A program made the translations under genes and the position numbers. A stretch of DNA of 64,000 nucleotides. It comes from Rhodosorus marinus (lineage: Eukaryota > Rhodophyta > Stylonematophyceae > Stylonematales > Stylonemataceae). Below are positions 33,592 to 43,894 of this stretch, one piece after another (within the stretch, counting starts at the first letter, position 1; each line of letters begins with the position of its first letter). Below the pieces are notes generated by a model. The model did not search any database. It saw only the letters and a list, made by a program, of their open reading frames with translations, and was not told where the DNA came from. The DNA is taken from NCBI GenBank assembly GCA_029953675.1, contig JAMWBK010000010.1, forward strand, positions 1,626,455 through 1,690,454. Direction: 5' to 3'.

Positions 33592-35374
33592 GCCTGAATT
33601 ACCCTTGAATAACCTTCACAGGCATGTCATAAAGAGCTCCTCATTCCACGCAGAAGGTTCCAGCTAATCATCCTGCTACCGCCTTCAACAGGATTGCTCC
33701 TTAAGAAAATTCTCCCTCACCGTAGTCTTGTGACCCCGCAGTCTTGCGCCCGCGCCCTGCATTGCTCAAAGCAGACAAGTGAACCATCGGAATGGACAAA
33801 GGAAGCAGGTCGCATCTTGCGGTGGTCAACCGAGATGATCATCGTTTTTCAATTGTTTTTCGTATGTTCACGATCACTGGCTCTGACCAGCACGAAACGA
33901 GGAAAACGTGGTTTGTTTATGACTTAAATTTCTTAATACAGGCTTGATCAATCATTTTCGATCGAACTTGTCATTAATGGCTGATGGTGCCGTATTTGGT
34001 GCTTCAGTTTTCACAAAACAGTGTACTGTCGAAGCACCGCAGAAACGGAAGGAGTCGAACCGGGATTGCGAGAAAGCTCTTTGAAATGGGTGCACTTCTG
34101 CTACATGGTACAGGTCAAGGACGTTTTGTTGTCAGTCTGAACCACGACATCCAGGCAGTTTAGTATTCTGAGCTACTTGAAGACGCTGGCGAAACCGCAG
34201 GGGAAAAGCAGCTACTGCCTCTAGGTCTTCTCCCTGGTGTGCAATATCTAAGCTAATTGGCTATGCTCCACAACGCAAATCGTCCCGTTACCTGTTAGGG
34301 CACACTACTTCAAGGATTCTCCAGAAAAGCTAATATCCTCCTCTGCTAGTCCAAAAGCTTTTCCTGAAGGAACTGACCTTCTTGCATCGTCATCCTCTCA
34401 TTCCCCGGCTTCCGTTGAACAACGGCATCATGAAATCAGTCTTCCAAAGAATATGCTTAATAAACAAGAGTCCTCAATGGACATGCTCCGCATTATTGCC
34501 GTCATCTTGAATCCCGTAAATCTTATATGCTTTAGGCCTGCAACGATAAAAATTACCTACCAACCATCTTCACTCATGTGCTCGTCATGATCACCAAACC
34601 GTCTGCACAGTCTTGCCCTGCTACGAGCACTATCGAGAGGCCTATGCAGAAATTAGAACGCTACACCAAAATTACAACATATCGTAGAAAATAAGTTCCT
34701 CATAAAACTTGGGATAAAAGTGTTCGAATCAGTTACGCTCCAAATCAAAGGTTTAAGCTACACACACTCAAACAGAGAATAATTGAATGAATTGGTTTAA
34801 TAGGGGTTTAGGACAAGTTGGTAAACCCTCGAAAAACAGAGTTTAGGAATGGGTTGTGCAATATCGCCAATGGCCCACGTATTAAAATGCACCTGTTTTC
34901 GGTGGTAAGGGGGGGGTTCTTGAGTTTTTCAAAATCGCACCTGAGGGGAGCGCCGCAGACCACGAACAACCGTGAGGGAAGCTTGGGCGATTGGAAAACA
35001 GTCCGTTGACAGGATGGGGAAGCAGTTCTGCGGAGGTGGTGAAGCATCTATAGAAGCTTCTACATAGCCTTAGCACCTCCCACTCCGCTTGCAGTCCTAA
35101 ACCTGAGGGTTTCGGCAGTAATTCGAACTGGCTTTATTAGCCGAACAGGACAAGGGATCCACATGGTATGGATAGAAGGGCTACTCAAGTAGCTCGACTC
35201 GGGCTTTGGAGCATTCCCCAGATTGCGGATGAGTAAATATTTCTTGCAGGAAGTGAGATCATCGTTCTTTTCACAAGAGCATTGGAAGGCCGAGGGGGAG
35301 TCATGAAATATAAGCTGAGGTAGCAAGTCCTAGCTTGTGAACGTCCCGTCTTTGGGGAGCCCGCATTTTACTGG
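33592..35374. other. Intergenic, no recognised gene
   Basis: AT-rich and non-coding by inspection. It probably includes the promoter and a possible first exon of the TPR gene on its left side. A tRNA-like T-arm string near 34050 was considered and rejected. Confidence 0.5.
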
Positions 35375-35584
35375 TTTTTACTAGCATAACCTGAAGCGCT
35401 ACGCAAAACTTGCAAAGGAACTATGAACTAGGGAGGGAAGCGTGCAAACCCAGACGCCGATGGTGCGCCTCGGCAAGCATGCTGCTAGAATATCGCCACA
35501 GGGCGACACTAGTACGTCTTAAGAGTCCCTAAGTATTCAGTAGGATGCTCAGCGAAACATTTCCGCAACCACTTCAAACCCGAT
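35375..35584 (-). mobile_element. NL-C 3'-end fragment, minus orientation
   Basis: Reverse complement of the NL-C C-terminal coding end and tail (compare 48900-49100): TACTAGCATAACCTGAAGCGCTACGC, ACTAGGGAGGGAAGCGTGCA and the coding end of ORF2. It is severely 5' truncated and abuts an NL-B fragment on its right. Confidence 0.8.
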
Positions 35585-36400
35585 CGGGATTGTCGCTCCC
35601 GGGTGTACGAACACTTAGTACGTGTACGATCTGTTCACAACCACATGACGCTGCAGGGATTCAACGCCTCCATCCATCACGTTTATTCGCCTCCATCACT
35701 GCACCAGCTCTACAGAGAGCTGGACACTTCGGCACAACATGGTCAGGGACGCACTGGCGACACTGCTGAGACAATGGCGACGAGAAGTGACAGTAGACCT
35801 GACTGGACACTACCAAGGCAGTCGGCTCCGCCGTGACATCCTAGCTCGACACCCACGAACCGGCAAGCTCTGCGTGATCGATGTGAAGGTGACCTCGCCG
35901 CTGCAAAGAACACACCTACACAAAGCGTCTTGGGAGACCGAGTATGCGGTCACAAAGCGGAAAAATTTAAAGAGTCCAAATACTGTGCCAGTATCGGGGA
36001 ACACGATGACGACGTCTTCGTACTCATCTGTCTGGAAACATTTGGGCAGATGGGAAAACAAGGCAGTGAGCTCATGAAGGAAGTGACTGTACACCTGGAT
36101 AAGCGGGAAACGCAGGTGAGTGATGCTCGGGCGATCTTGAACCGCACTCTGTGGAAAGGAAACGCTATCCTGGCCACCCAGGCACGTCGTGTCGACGAGG
36201 CAGACTATGAAATCGTCCCTATCTATGAATGTGGCCACACAACACATTAAGGGTTTCTTTGCTGACCAATAGAATCCTTATTCCTTCTTAATGGGCTCCA
36301 ATAGGGAGCTCTTCAGTAAAGTGTACACGGTTATCTTCCCTAGATAGTGATAGAACTAGTGTTGCGCTGCATTAGGCAGTTGCCCAGTAAAGTCTACAGT
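35585..36400 (+). pseudogene. NL-B ORF2 C-terminal fragment with 3' tail
   Basis: Encodes, with frameshifts, the C-terminal zinc-finger and restriction-like endonuclease region: LSLPGVRT and a C-x2-C pair, then RRDILARHPRTGKLCVIDVKV (an RPD...D-type nuclease core, with RRD instead of RPD), then a conserved tail (LETFGQMGKQGSELMKE, RTLWKGNAIL) up to 36250. The 3' tail CTGCATTAGGCAGTTGCCCAGTAAAGTCTACAGTTACGG matches the end of the full NL-B copy. Confidence 0.78.
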
Positions 36401-36404
36401 TACG

Positions 36405-36462
36405 GTTACGTTAGTCTGGGGTATAGTCTGGGGAATTTGACGTTAGTCTGGAGTAGTCTGGG
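36405..36462 (+). repeat. Cluster of GTTACGTTAGTCTGGGG-type motifs
   Basis: GTTACGTTAGTCTGGGG at 36405-36421 is followed by ATAGTCTGGGG, GACGTTAGTCTGG and GTAGTCTGGG variants. The cluster lies between the 3' tail of one NL-B copy and the ORF1 leader of another. The same motif occurs at 8451, 31223, 49638 (partial), 58676 and 63535. Confidence 0.7.
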
Positions 36463-36964
36463 TTGACGGTTAAGGGGGCTAACAAGCACAAAGAGAAGGC
36501 GAGGTTTTAGTAAGGAAAGCTTCATGATCGAGAAGAAGATGCTGGGACCGTACCCAGAACCTCCACGCCACCCGGGCACCAACGGCCCTGGCTCAGGCGA
36601 AGAGGGGATGGCGACACCGAATCGGAGTCGGAGGCCAGAACCGTGCGGCAGGACCACAAGCACCCAGGATTTAGGAGCAGCGAACACCCAGGAGGCTTAC
36701 AGGATGGAGACTCAAGAGGTAACTGGACCTGCGGCAGCCTTTTTGCACCAACTTCGCGCCTTCGACCGGCGCTATCAGGACTTGGGAATTGGTGAAGCAA
36801 TTACCGCGCAGTTCTACCAGGCTGTATTCAAACTCTACTCACGGATTAACAGCACCACTGAACTCGAAGGAATTACCGGACGGGTCTGCGAGCTTTCAGC
36901 AAAACCTTATATGTGGCACGGTGGAGCCGCAGCACTGAACCCCTCCCAACTCCTGCAAGATCAC

Positions 36965-37762
36965 GAGGCGTCACACTCGCCTCAAGTACATCCTCAGCGA
37001 ATTTTTGACTCGGATAAGGCATACGGTTGAGGTTGAGTCGGAACTGCCCAGATCAATCTCGGACTCTGCACCGCCCCGTTGTATAGCCGATCTCCTCGTC
37101 TCCGACGCTGCTGCCAGACGCTAAACATATGTGGACCTTGCGATTACCTTCCCCGTGGCCAGCGCCCACCTCACCGCAGCCGCCCGCCGCCGGGGGGCCG
37201 TGGCTTCAGCCCTTCGAAGAGTTAAGGAACGACGGTATGCTGAGAGCATGGCCAGTCTGCCTTGCGCTGAGGGTCGCTCTCACCGGTTCCAGCCATTCAT
37301 TGTGGAAAGCTTTGGTCACGTCGATAAGTCGGGTTTAGAGTGGTTGCGGAAATGTTTTGCTGAGCATCCTACTGAATATTTGGCGCTCTTGAGGCGTTTA
37401 AGTGTCTCCCTTTGGCGATATTCCAGCGACATGCTTTCCGAGGCGCGCCATCGGCGCCTGGGGTTGCATGCTTCCCTCCCTAGTTATTAGTTCATCTTCA
37501 CGCCTTGCGTAGCGCTTCAGGCTATGCTAGTAAAGTCCTAGTAAAGTCCAGTAAAGTCCTACTGAATATTTGGCGCTCTTGAGGCGTTTAAGTGTTTCCC
37601 TTTGGCGATAATCCAGCGATATGCATTCCGAGGCGCGCCATCGGCGCCTGGGGTTGCATGCTTCCCTCCCTAGTTATTAGGTCATCTTCACGCCTTGCGT
37701 AGCGCTTCAGGTTATGCTAGTAAAGTCAGCAAAGTCCAGTCCAGTAAAGTCCAGTAAAGTCC
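36965..37762 (+). mobile_element. 5'-truncated NL-C insertion with 7-base target duplication
   Basis: Sequence from GAGGCGTCACACTCG onward matches NL-C from about 48535 to its end with few differences. The element is flanked by AGATCAC on both sides (36958-36964 and 37763-37769). The 3' tail region is tandemly repeated: a second tail copy begins at 37560 and ends in (CCAGTAAAGT)n. Confidence 0.88.
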
Positions 37763-37858
37763 AGATCACCCGCCGGTGGCGGCCATCAATCAACATGCAG
37801 CCGGAACGCGTCTCAATCAACTTCCGCTCAGGACAGGTGTCACGGTTCCAGTGGACTA

Positions 37859-38163
37859 TTTCACGTCTCCAACAGCCAGCTGGGTATTACTCAAATTATT
37901 CCATATTTCGAGTTTTATTCCCCCCTAATTACTCCCAAATTAGGTAATATATCCCAATTCTATCTTGTTCTTCTCTATCTTCTTCCTCTTCTCTCCAGCT
38001 AACCTGGGAAATATCGAGTTTTGCCCATCGTACTTATACTCTTGCTCCATCGGGATGTGCAATAACTATTAAGCTCAAAAGGGTGTTGCACCTCCAGAGA
38101 TTTTGGCACAGCCCGAGCATAATTTTGCATAGCCGGACATTGCTGGAAGGTGGAGACGTCACA
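37859..38163 (-). repeat. GyA 3' LTR
   Basis: On the minus strand it runs TGTGACGTCTCCA...GGAGACGTGAAA. The pol stop codon (TGA) falls inside the first five bases of the LTR. Confidence 0.94.
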
Positions 38164-41100
38164 TCCCTCCCACCGAAGAAGAAGCGCGGGGTCGGGCAGA
38201 TTCAGCAGCACGATGAAAGTTCATGTAGTAGCGAATTTGCCTTTTTGTAGCAGAGGTTTGTGGCAACCACTGGTGAGCTGCAATCCATCGAGCATCAGCT
38301 ACTGTTTCCCCCTCGAAGTATACCATATATTCGCTGGTTCCCTCTGGTTTCATCCGATGACCAAGTACGGATGCGATTTCGCCTCCAGTCGCTGCTTCAG
38401 CTACCAACTCGGGTATGTCGGGTTGTACGTTGTCGGGAGAACCGACAAATTTCCTCAGCAGGGAAACGTGGAACGTTGGATGTACCTTCATTTCGGTTGG
38501 TAACTGCAGGGTATAAGCGACATTGTTCACCTTACGCTGGATTCTGAAGGGTCCGATGTATCGAGGTCTGAACGGTTTGGGATCTCGTAGCGGCAAGTTC
38601 GTGGTTGATAAGAGCACCATTTCGTCAGGGAAAAACTCAGGGTCACGCCTTCCCGCGTCGTAGCGGTTTTTCTGTACTTGCTTTGCGTACAACATGTTGT
38701 TCCTTGCTGCAATGTATTGGTCCTGCTGATGTCGTAAAAGAACTTCGGCTGCCTCAGGTAAGGGAGAAACGATAGCCTCCTCTGCACGTGGTACTATTAA
38801 TGTTCCCGGTAGCTCAGGGTTTCGTCCGTACAGAAGTTCGAAGGGCGAATACTTAGTAGATTCCGAGATTTGCGTGTTGTAGACCAACTCCGCCATGGAA
38901 AGATCTGCGGCCCATGTAGTTCGGGTACTGTTGCATCGGAGGTATGTCTCCAACGTCTGATTGACTCGCTCCGTTTGTCCGTCCGTTTGCGGGTGATAGG
39001 CTGTACTCAAATTCGTTCTGACCTTAAGTATACCCATCAGTCGTTGCCAGAATAGGCTGGTGAACTTAGAATCCCGGTCTGAAATTATGGTTCGGGGTAA
39101 TCCCGCGAACCGCACCCAGTGTTCGAAGAATAATTCTGCCGTTTTCGCCGCATCTGCGTCCGTCCGGGTTGGTATAAATTTCGAATATTTTGTGAAGCGA
39201 TCGACAATTACTAGGATTGCATCAGCTCCCGATGTAGTCATGGGAAGACTAACGATGAAATCCATGGTGATGTCCTGCAACTTTGTTTCTGGTACAGGTA
39301 GCGGCTGTAGAAATCCTTGTGATGCCCGGAGTGGTTTCTGCTTTTGGCAGATTTCGCACTTTCCAACCATTGATTGAACGTCATCCCTCATTGTGCGCCA
39401 ATAATAACGTCTCTTCAAAAGGTTGACTGTTTTATGGAGACCGAAATGTCCTCCCGTGGGTTCCTCATGATATCGCCGTAGTAAGTCCGGTACGAATTTC
39501 TGGGGCACACAAACGCGATGATGTTTGTACAAGATGTCCCGCTTTCTACGAAATCCCTGCTCCTCGTACTTCACTGCTTCTGGGTAGACTGCTGCGAAAT
39601 CAGGATCTTGTAGATATGCTCCGGTCCAATCTTCTTGGGATAGTATACCGGAAACCGCCATCTGGTTGATCGCTCCCCGGCTGAGTGGGTCCGCAATATT
39701 TTCCGCCCCTTTCTTGTATTCGATATTGAAGGAAAACGGCATTAAGCGATTCACATATCTCGCTTGTCTCTTGGTAAGCTCCTTTTGCGAGTGTAGAAAA
39801 CGCAAAGGGTTATGGTCGGTGCGAAGCCCAAATCGTTGGCCCTCGACGTACGTCCGCCAATGTAATACCGCTAGGGTCAACGCGTAGAGTTCCCGTTCAT
39901 AAGTGGAATACTTCTCCTCCGTAGTGGTGAACCGCTGTGAGAAGTACGCAATTGGATGTTCTCCATCTTCAAAGGTTTGCAATAACACAGCCCCTACTCC
40001 CTTGTTACTGGCATCAGTACAAATTGTGAAGGTTTTTGTAAAATCCGGATTTCGTAGTACTGGCTGCTGCATCAATTTCTCCCGCAGGGTGTCAAATGCT
40101 TTCTGTTGCTCCGGTCCCCACAGAAATTCTACATTCTTCCTCGTGAGGTTGGTCAGGGGTGCTGCTACCGGGCTGAATCGTGGCACATAGTTACGGAGAT
40201 AGCCCGTAAAACCCAAGAAGGACCTGACATCGTGCACATTTTCTGGGACTTGCCAATTTTTAAGGGCGGCTACCTTGCTAGGATCCGGCCGTCGTCTCCC
40301 ACTCCCAACCAGATGACCCAAATATTTCGTTTCTGGTACACCGAAGACGCACTTTGACCGCTTTGTATAGAGTCGGTGGTTTCTCAGCTTCGAGAAGACG
40401 ATGTCTAGATGTCTTTTGTGGTCTTCCTTATTCGCCGAGTAGATAATAATGTCGTCAAAGAAGATCATGACGAAAACGTTTAACTCGATGAAGAAAATAC
40501 TGTTCAATAGTCGAGTAAACACAGCAGGAGCATTTGTCAGTCCAAACGGCATCACTAACCACTCGTAAAGACCAAATGGCGTCGTGAACGCTGTTTTTGG
40601 AATGTCCTTCTTCTCCACGCGTAGTTGCCAGTAACCACTCCTCAAATCGATCACACTGAGATATGTGGCTTTGCCGAGAGCATCTAGACAATCGTCTATT
40701 CTTGGCGGGCTGGTCTTGTTGAGGATGGTTGCCTGGTTCAGTTTGCGGTAATCGATGCACAATCGCCGCCCACCATCTTTTTTGTCCACAAAAAGACAGG
40801 GTGAAGCAAAAGGCGGTGAGCTAGGTCGAACGAGGTTTTTGCTCAGCAAATCTTGTAGTTGAGTTTTCAGATCCTTCTGATCTGCAAGACTCATTCGGTA
40901 TGGTCTTTGGGATGTTGGTTCAGTTCCCGGTTTCAGATCAATTGTAAAGTTGACGTTTCGCCAAGGGGCCAGGTTCTTAATGTCTTCCACAAAAACGTCA
41001 GCGTATTTATCCGTAATAAATTCCTCCAGATCTTTCGCCTCTTCCAGTCGTTTTTGTGTAAATTTCGTCATATTTTTGATTTCGGGTTCCTCCGTATAAT

Positions 41101-41593
41101 TTTCAGGTTCTGGGTGGTCAGGTTGTTCAGGTTCTACTTCAGGGTTTTGTTCAGGTTCTTCTTCACTGTAATTCTCCCGGTTTTCAGGTTTCTGTTCAGG
41201 CTGAGTGACAAGTTCTTCAGCTTCTTCTGGTTGATTGCTCAGCTTGGCTTCTGGTTTAATGGCTGGATCTGTTTCAGTTTCTTCGGGGTATTCAGGTTCT
41301 TCTGGGTATTCGGGTTCTTTTTCTGGTTTTCCTTCTGGTTTGATAAGTTTATCTTCTGGGTATTCGGGTTCTTCTGGGTATGCAGGTTCTTTTTCTGGGT
41401 TTAACATCAGCAGCTGGTTTGGTAGGTCGAGTCTCGCTTGATAGTAGCTGAGGAAATCTCTTCCCAAATATCCAGGGCTCGTAGCGTCTTCAACTACATA
41501 GGGCTGCCAATCGAAGTGATGACCACCTAGTTGTAGGGTCACGTTGGCTTCGCCCAAGATTTTTATGGATGTGCCCGGCGAGGCCGTGTCCAA
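38159..41593 (-). CDS. GyA Pol: reverse transcriptase, RNase H, integrase, chromodomain-like
   Basis: An open frame of 1144 codons with no ATG at its start, consistent with entry by frameshift from the protease frame. After an acidic Pro/Glu repeat (EPEYPEEPEYPEE) come the reverse transcriptase (LCIDYRKLNQ, VIDLRSGYWQ, TTPFGLYEW, catalytic IFFDDIIIYS), RNase H (ICTDASNKGVGA, EKYSTYERELYA), the integrase zinc finger (HEEPTGGHFGLH...CEICQ) and the integrase core (MDFIVSLPMT, ISDRDSKF, YHPQTDGQTERVNQ). The C-terminus has GPFRIQRKVN and a chromodomain-like block (EYMVYFEGETVADARW). FFDD replaces the usual YxDD box. This organisation is chromovirus-like. Confidence 0.93.
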   Translation of the reverse strand: MDTASPGTSIKILGEANVTLQLGGHHFDWQPYVVEDATSPGYLGRDFLSYYQARLDLPNQLLMLNPEKEPAYPEEPEYPEDKLIKPEGKPEKEPEYPEEPEYPEETETDPAIKPEAKLSNQPEEAEELVTQPEQKPENRENYSEEEPEQNPEVEPEQPDHPEPENYTEEPEIKNMTKFTQKRLEEAKDLEEFITDKYADVFVEDIKNLAPWRNVNFTIDLKPGTEPTSQRPYRMSLADQKDLKTQLQDLLSKNLVRPSSPPFASPCLFVDKKDGGRRLCIDYRKLNQATILNKTSPPRIDDCLDALGKATYLSVIDLRSGYWQLRVEKKDIPKTAFTTPFGLYEWLVMPFGLTNAPAVFTRLLNSIFFIELNVFVMIFFDDIIIYSANKEDHKRHLDIVFSKLRNHRLYTKRSKCVFGVPETKYLGHLVGSGRRRPDPSKVAALKNWQVPENVHDVRSFLGFTGYLRNYVPRFSPVAAPLTNLTRKNVEFLWGPEQQKAFDTLREKLMQQPVLRNPDFTKTFTICTDASNKGVGAVLLQTFEDGEHPIAYFSQRFTTTEEKYSTYERELYALTLAVLHWRTYVEGQRFGLRTDHNPLRFLHSQKELTKRQARYVNRLMPFSFNIEYKKGAENIADPLSRGAINQMAVSGILSQEDWTGAYLQDPDFAAVYPEAVKYEEQGFRRKRDILYKHHRVCVPQKFVPDLLRRYHEEPTGGHFGLHKTVNLLKRRYYWRTMRDDVQSMVGKCEICQKQKPLRASQGFLQPLPVPETKLQDITMDFIVSLPMTTSGADAILVIVDRFTKYSKFIPTRTDADAAKTAELFFEHWVRFAGLPRTIISDRDSKFTSLFWQRLMGILKVRTNLSTAYHPQTDGQTERVNQTLETYLRCNSTRTTWAADLSMAELVYNTQISESTKYSPFELLYGRNPELPGTLIVPRAEEAIVSPLPEAAEVLLRHQQDQYIAARNNMLYAKQVQKNRYDAGRRDPEFFPDEMVLLSTTNLPLRDPKPFRPRYIGPFRIQRKVNNVAYTLQLPTEMKVHPTFHVSLLRKFVGSPDNVQPDIPELVAEAATGGEIASVLGHRMKPEGTSEYMVYFEGETVADARWIAAHQWLPQTSATKRQIRYYMNFHRAAESARPRASSSVGGM

Positions 41594-41783
41594 TTTCCGT
41601 GTTGAGTCGGAATTATTGTGGTGGCGTCCGGTCTTCCCCTCAAGACAGAGTGGCTGCTGCCTGTATCGACGAGCAGGGGGGTTACCTTGCCGTTGACCAA
41701 CCCTTTGACTGTCATGTCCCCGTGGAGAGGGATAGGGACGCCTTGTTCAGCAACAGTAACGGCGTCCCCTACTGCTGCTCCTC
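41590..41783 (-). CDS. GyA protease region
   Basis: Between gag and pol, a third minus-strand frame encodes VPIPLHGDMTVKGLVNGKV followed by LLVDTGSSHSVL, the D-T-G-S active site of a retropepsin-type aspartic protease. It is offset by -1 from gag and pol is offset by -1 again from it. Positions are approximate at both ends. Confidence 0.75.
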
Positions 41784-42545
41784 TTTTAACTGCTGGGTTA
41801 AAGGCGGTGCCGACTTCGAGACAGTCAGATCCCGATCAGGGTTGTTCCAGCAGATCCTTTGTGTATGCCCCTTCTTCCCGCAGTAGTTGCAAACAATGCT
41901 GGTGTAGTTACGCTTCTGCAGCGCTTGCGTTCCGGGTTGGTAAATGCGTCCAGACCTGGTTCCCCTGCTTACAGTGGTCTGGGGCGTTGCCATTTTTTGG
42001 GGAAATTTCTCTTCCCGTCTGGAAGGTTGGCTGGCTGCCTCAGCTCCCTCAATTTTTAGGGCAAGTGCCTGTGCCGCCTCAAAATCCTGCACGTCCTGTA
42101 TGTAGATGTATTTCTTGACCTCGGGTTTAAGGCCTTCGACGAAGCGGTCGAATTTCTCTGAATCAGAAATTTCTCCAACCTGGATCAGACATTTGTTGAA
42201 ATATGCGGAATATGCTGCTACACTCGTTTTCTGCTCTGCCCGTGCGAGTTGCTGTTTCGCGCGGATATTAGCGTCTGCTGGGTAGAATTGCGATTTTAAA
42301 GCATCCTCAAATCCGGCGTAGCGCGTGGGTTTTTGCGATTCAGGTATCAGGGACCACCAATACGAAGCGTCGCCAGTGAGATAGCCCTCTGCGAGGGTAA
42401 TCTTGTAGTCGTCGTCGTCGTCAGGCAGACGAGCCAACTTAAAATACGTTCTCAAGCTGTTCAGGAACGTAGCAATGAGCAAAGCGTCGCGTCGCCCGTC
42501 ATAGGCTTTCGGTTGCGGGGCCTGGATCTTGATGAGTGATGCCAT
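41769..42545 (-). CDS. GyA Gag
   Basis: 258 codons from ATG 42545 (MASLIKIQAPQPKAYDGRRD). It has a capsid-like helical region (FLNSLRTYFKLARL, SYWWSLIPES, FDRFVEGLKPEVKKYI) and a single CCHC zinc knuckle CNYCGKKGHTQRIC (C-x2-C-x4-H-x4-C). Gag forms the virus-like particle and binds the element RNA. It ends QLKEEQQ-stop, just after a candidate slippery site. Confidence 0.92.
   Translation of the reverse strand: MASLIKIQAPQPKAYDGRRDALLIATFLNSLRTYFKLARLPDDDDDYKITLAEGYLTGDASYWWSLIPESQKPTRYAGFEDALKSQFYPADANIRAKQQLARAEQKTSVAAYSAYFNKCLIQVGEISDSEKFDRFVEGLKPEVKKYIYIQDVQDFEAAQALALKIEGAEAASQPSRREEKFPQKMATPQTTVSRGTRSGRIYQPGTQALQKRNYTSIVCNYCGKKGHTQRICWNNPDRDLTVSKSAPPLTQQLKEEQQ
41784..41790 (-). promoter_or_regulatory. 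Candidate -1 frameshift site between gag and protease
   Basis: On the minus strand G-TTA-AAA sits in the gag frame, five codons before the gag stop; protease is in the -1 frame. GUUAAAC-type heptamers are known slippery sites, so this variant is plausible. Confidence 0.45.
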
Positions 42546-42634
42546 CTGCTGTTTGTCAGGTTTTGGTTCTCAGGTTCACTGGTTCTAGTAGTACTGGGCT
42601 CACTTTTCAGGTTCGCATAATGGTTCCTCAATCG

Positions 42635-42652
42635 CAACTTGCGATGAGACCA
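42635..42652 (-). promoter_or_regulatory. GyA primer binding site
   Basis: TGGTCTCATCGCAAGTTG begins two bases inside the 5' LTR boundary. It is identical over 12 bases to the GyB site at 3692. Confidence 0.7.
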
Positions 42653-42654
42653 GA

Positions 42655-42959
42655 TTTCACGTCTCCAACAGCCAGCTGGGTATTACTCAAATTATTCCAT
42701 ATTTCGAGTTTTATTCCCCCCTAATTACTCCCAAATTAGGTAATATATCCCAATTCTATCTTGCTCTTCTCTATCTTCTTCCTCTTCTCTCCAGCTAACC
42801 TGGGAAATATCGAGTTTTGCCCATCGTACTTATACTCTTGCTCCATCGGAATGTGCAATAACTATTAAGCTCAAAGGGGTGTTGCACCTCCAGAGATTTT
42901 GGCACAGCCCGAGCATAATTTTGCATAGCCGGACATTGCTGGAAGGTGGAGACGTCACA
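42655..42959 (-). repeat. GyA 5' LTR
   Basis: 305 bases, differing from the 3' LTR at three positions seen by eye. It would hold the promoter of the element. Confidence 0.94.
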
Positions 42960-43894
42960 GACTACGTAGCGGCCTTCCCAGTCATCGGGAATGGCAGTAC
43001 ACAACCTACCTACGCTGAGCGCAAGGCTCAGAATGCCTCAGTGCGCGGAAAGCAGCACAAACCCGCACAGTAGTAACCCCAGGGCCGCAGACCCAGCAAG
43101 TTGCCGTGAGACATCAGCACGCTACGGTGGGAGGAGCTATCTGGGGACCAGAGACTACACCGGTCCTCGCCACGCTCAGGAATGTACGACCCCCGCGGCA
43201 GGATGAAGTGGCCCCATCAGACTTTGCAACGGTTCTTTTGCCAAGCATTGGGGATCCCGAGCTCTTATCTCTTATGTGGTGCACGAGGACTTCATTGCTT
43301 CCCACGCCAGCCCTATATGCCACCCAGACGCAATCCCGCTTCTCTAAAGCGCCATTACACGGGGAGTTTTAGGACAGGGATTTTCGGATCCATTTACCCT
43401 GCGACACCCCGATCGGGAAGTGACCCTGTCAACTGGCCAGGCGCCCGAGGCCGATAACCTACTGGGATACAACGAACGCCAACGCATCGCACAGGCGGAC
43501 ATCGCGGCCCAGTCACTGCAGAGGACCATCGAGCAGATTATTCGCGTCCGTTCGAGGCTTCGCAGGATGCATCTCTCTTTCAATACTCTCGCGGCACTAC
43601 ACGAGTATCTGGACACAGCTAGCGGTACTGGTTTTTTTTTTGTTGGCTGAGTTGGGCGCGATTGAGTTTGTTCGAGATTTTGGTGTGGGCCGCCATCTTT
43701 CTGCGGCTGTTACTCGCCTTTCCCGGCGTCTCCGGGTCGTTCGCGAAGGGTTTTTTGGGTGGTTTTGGTCTGGGAAGGTGGTTCCGGTAGGGGATTGGTT
43801 TATTTTTAGTGTTGGTGTTTTGCGCGGCGATATTTCGGTCATCGGCAGTGCTTGTGGGGTAGAGCTACTTGATTGGCTACATTCGGTGTGGTAG

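Larger units (their letters stand above)
37859..42959 (-). mobile_element. Complete Ty3/gypsy element GyA
   Basis: A 5101-base element on the minus strand. LTRs are 42655-42959 (5') and 37859-38163 (3'), 305 bases each, with three differences seen by eye. The flanking target duplication is GACTA (37854-37858 and 42960-42964). The primer binding site TGGTCTCATCGC starts at 42652. The polypurine tract GGTGGGAGGGA abuts the 3' LTR. Order is gag, protease, reverse transcriptase, RNase H, integrase, chromodomain-like tail. It is inserted in NL-B ORF1. Long frames and near-identical LTRs point to recent insertion. Confidence 0.95.
36524..43614 (+). pseudogene. NL-B ORF1, split by two insertions
   Basis: Pieces at 36524-36964, 37770-37858 and 42965-43614 are colinear with NL-B ORF1 at 57034-58470 and read in one frame once the insertions are removed. 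Shared motifs include AFLHQLRAFDRRYQDLGIG, YSRINSTTELEGITGR, TQPTYAERKAQ, SYLLCGARG-like and NLLGYNER. Some frameshifts occur in the last piece. ORF1 proteins of non-LTR elements usually bind the element RNA. The right end is cut by the NL-C insertion at about 43615. Confidence 0.8.

Noticed and set aside
34030-34110. tRNA-like T-arm string (GGTTCGACTCC on the minus strand)
   Set aside because: The five bases on either side of the loop do not pair, and no acceptor or anticodon stem could be drawn.
40859-41404. Plus-strand Phe-rich open frame
   Set aside because: It is the antisense shadow of the acidic Pro/Glu repeat in GyA Pol.
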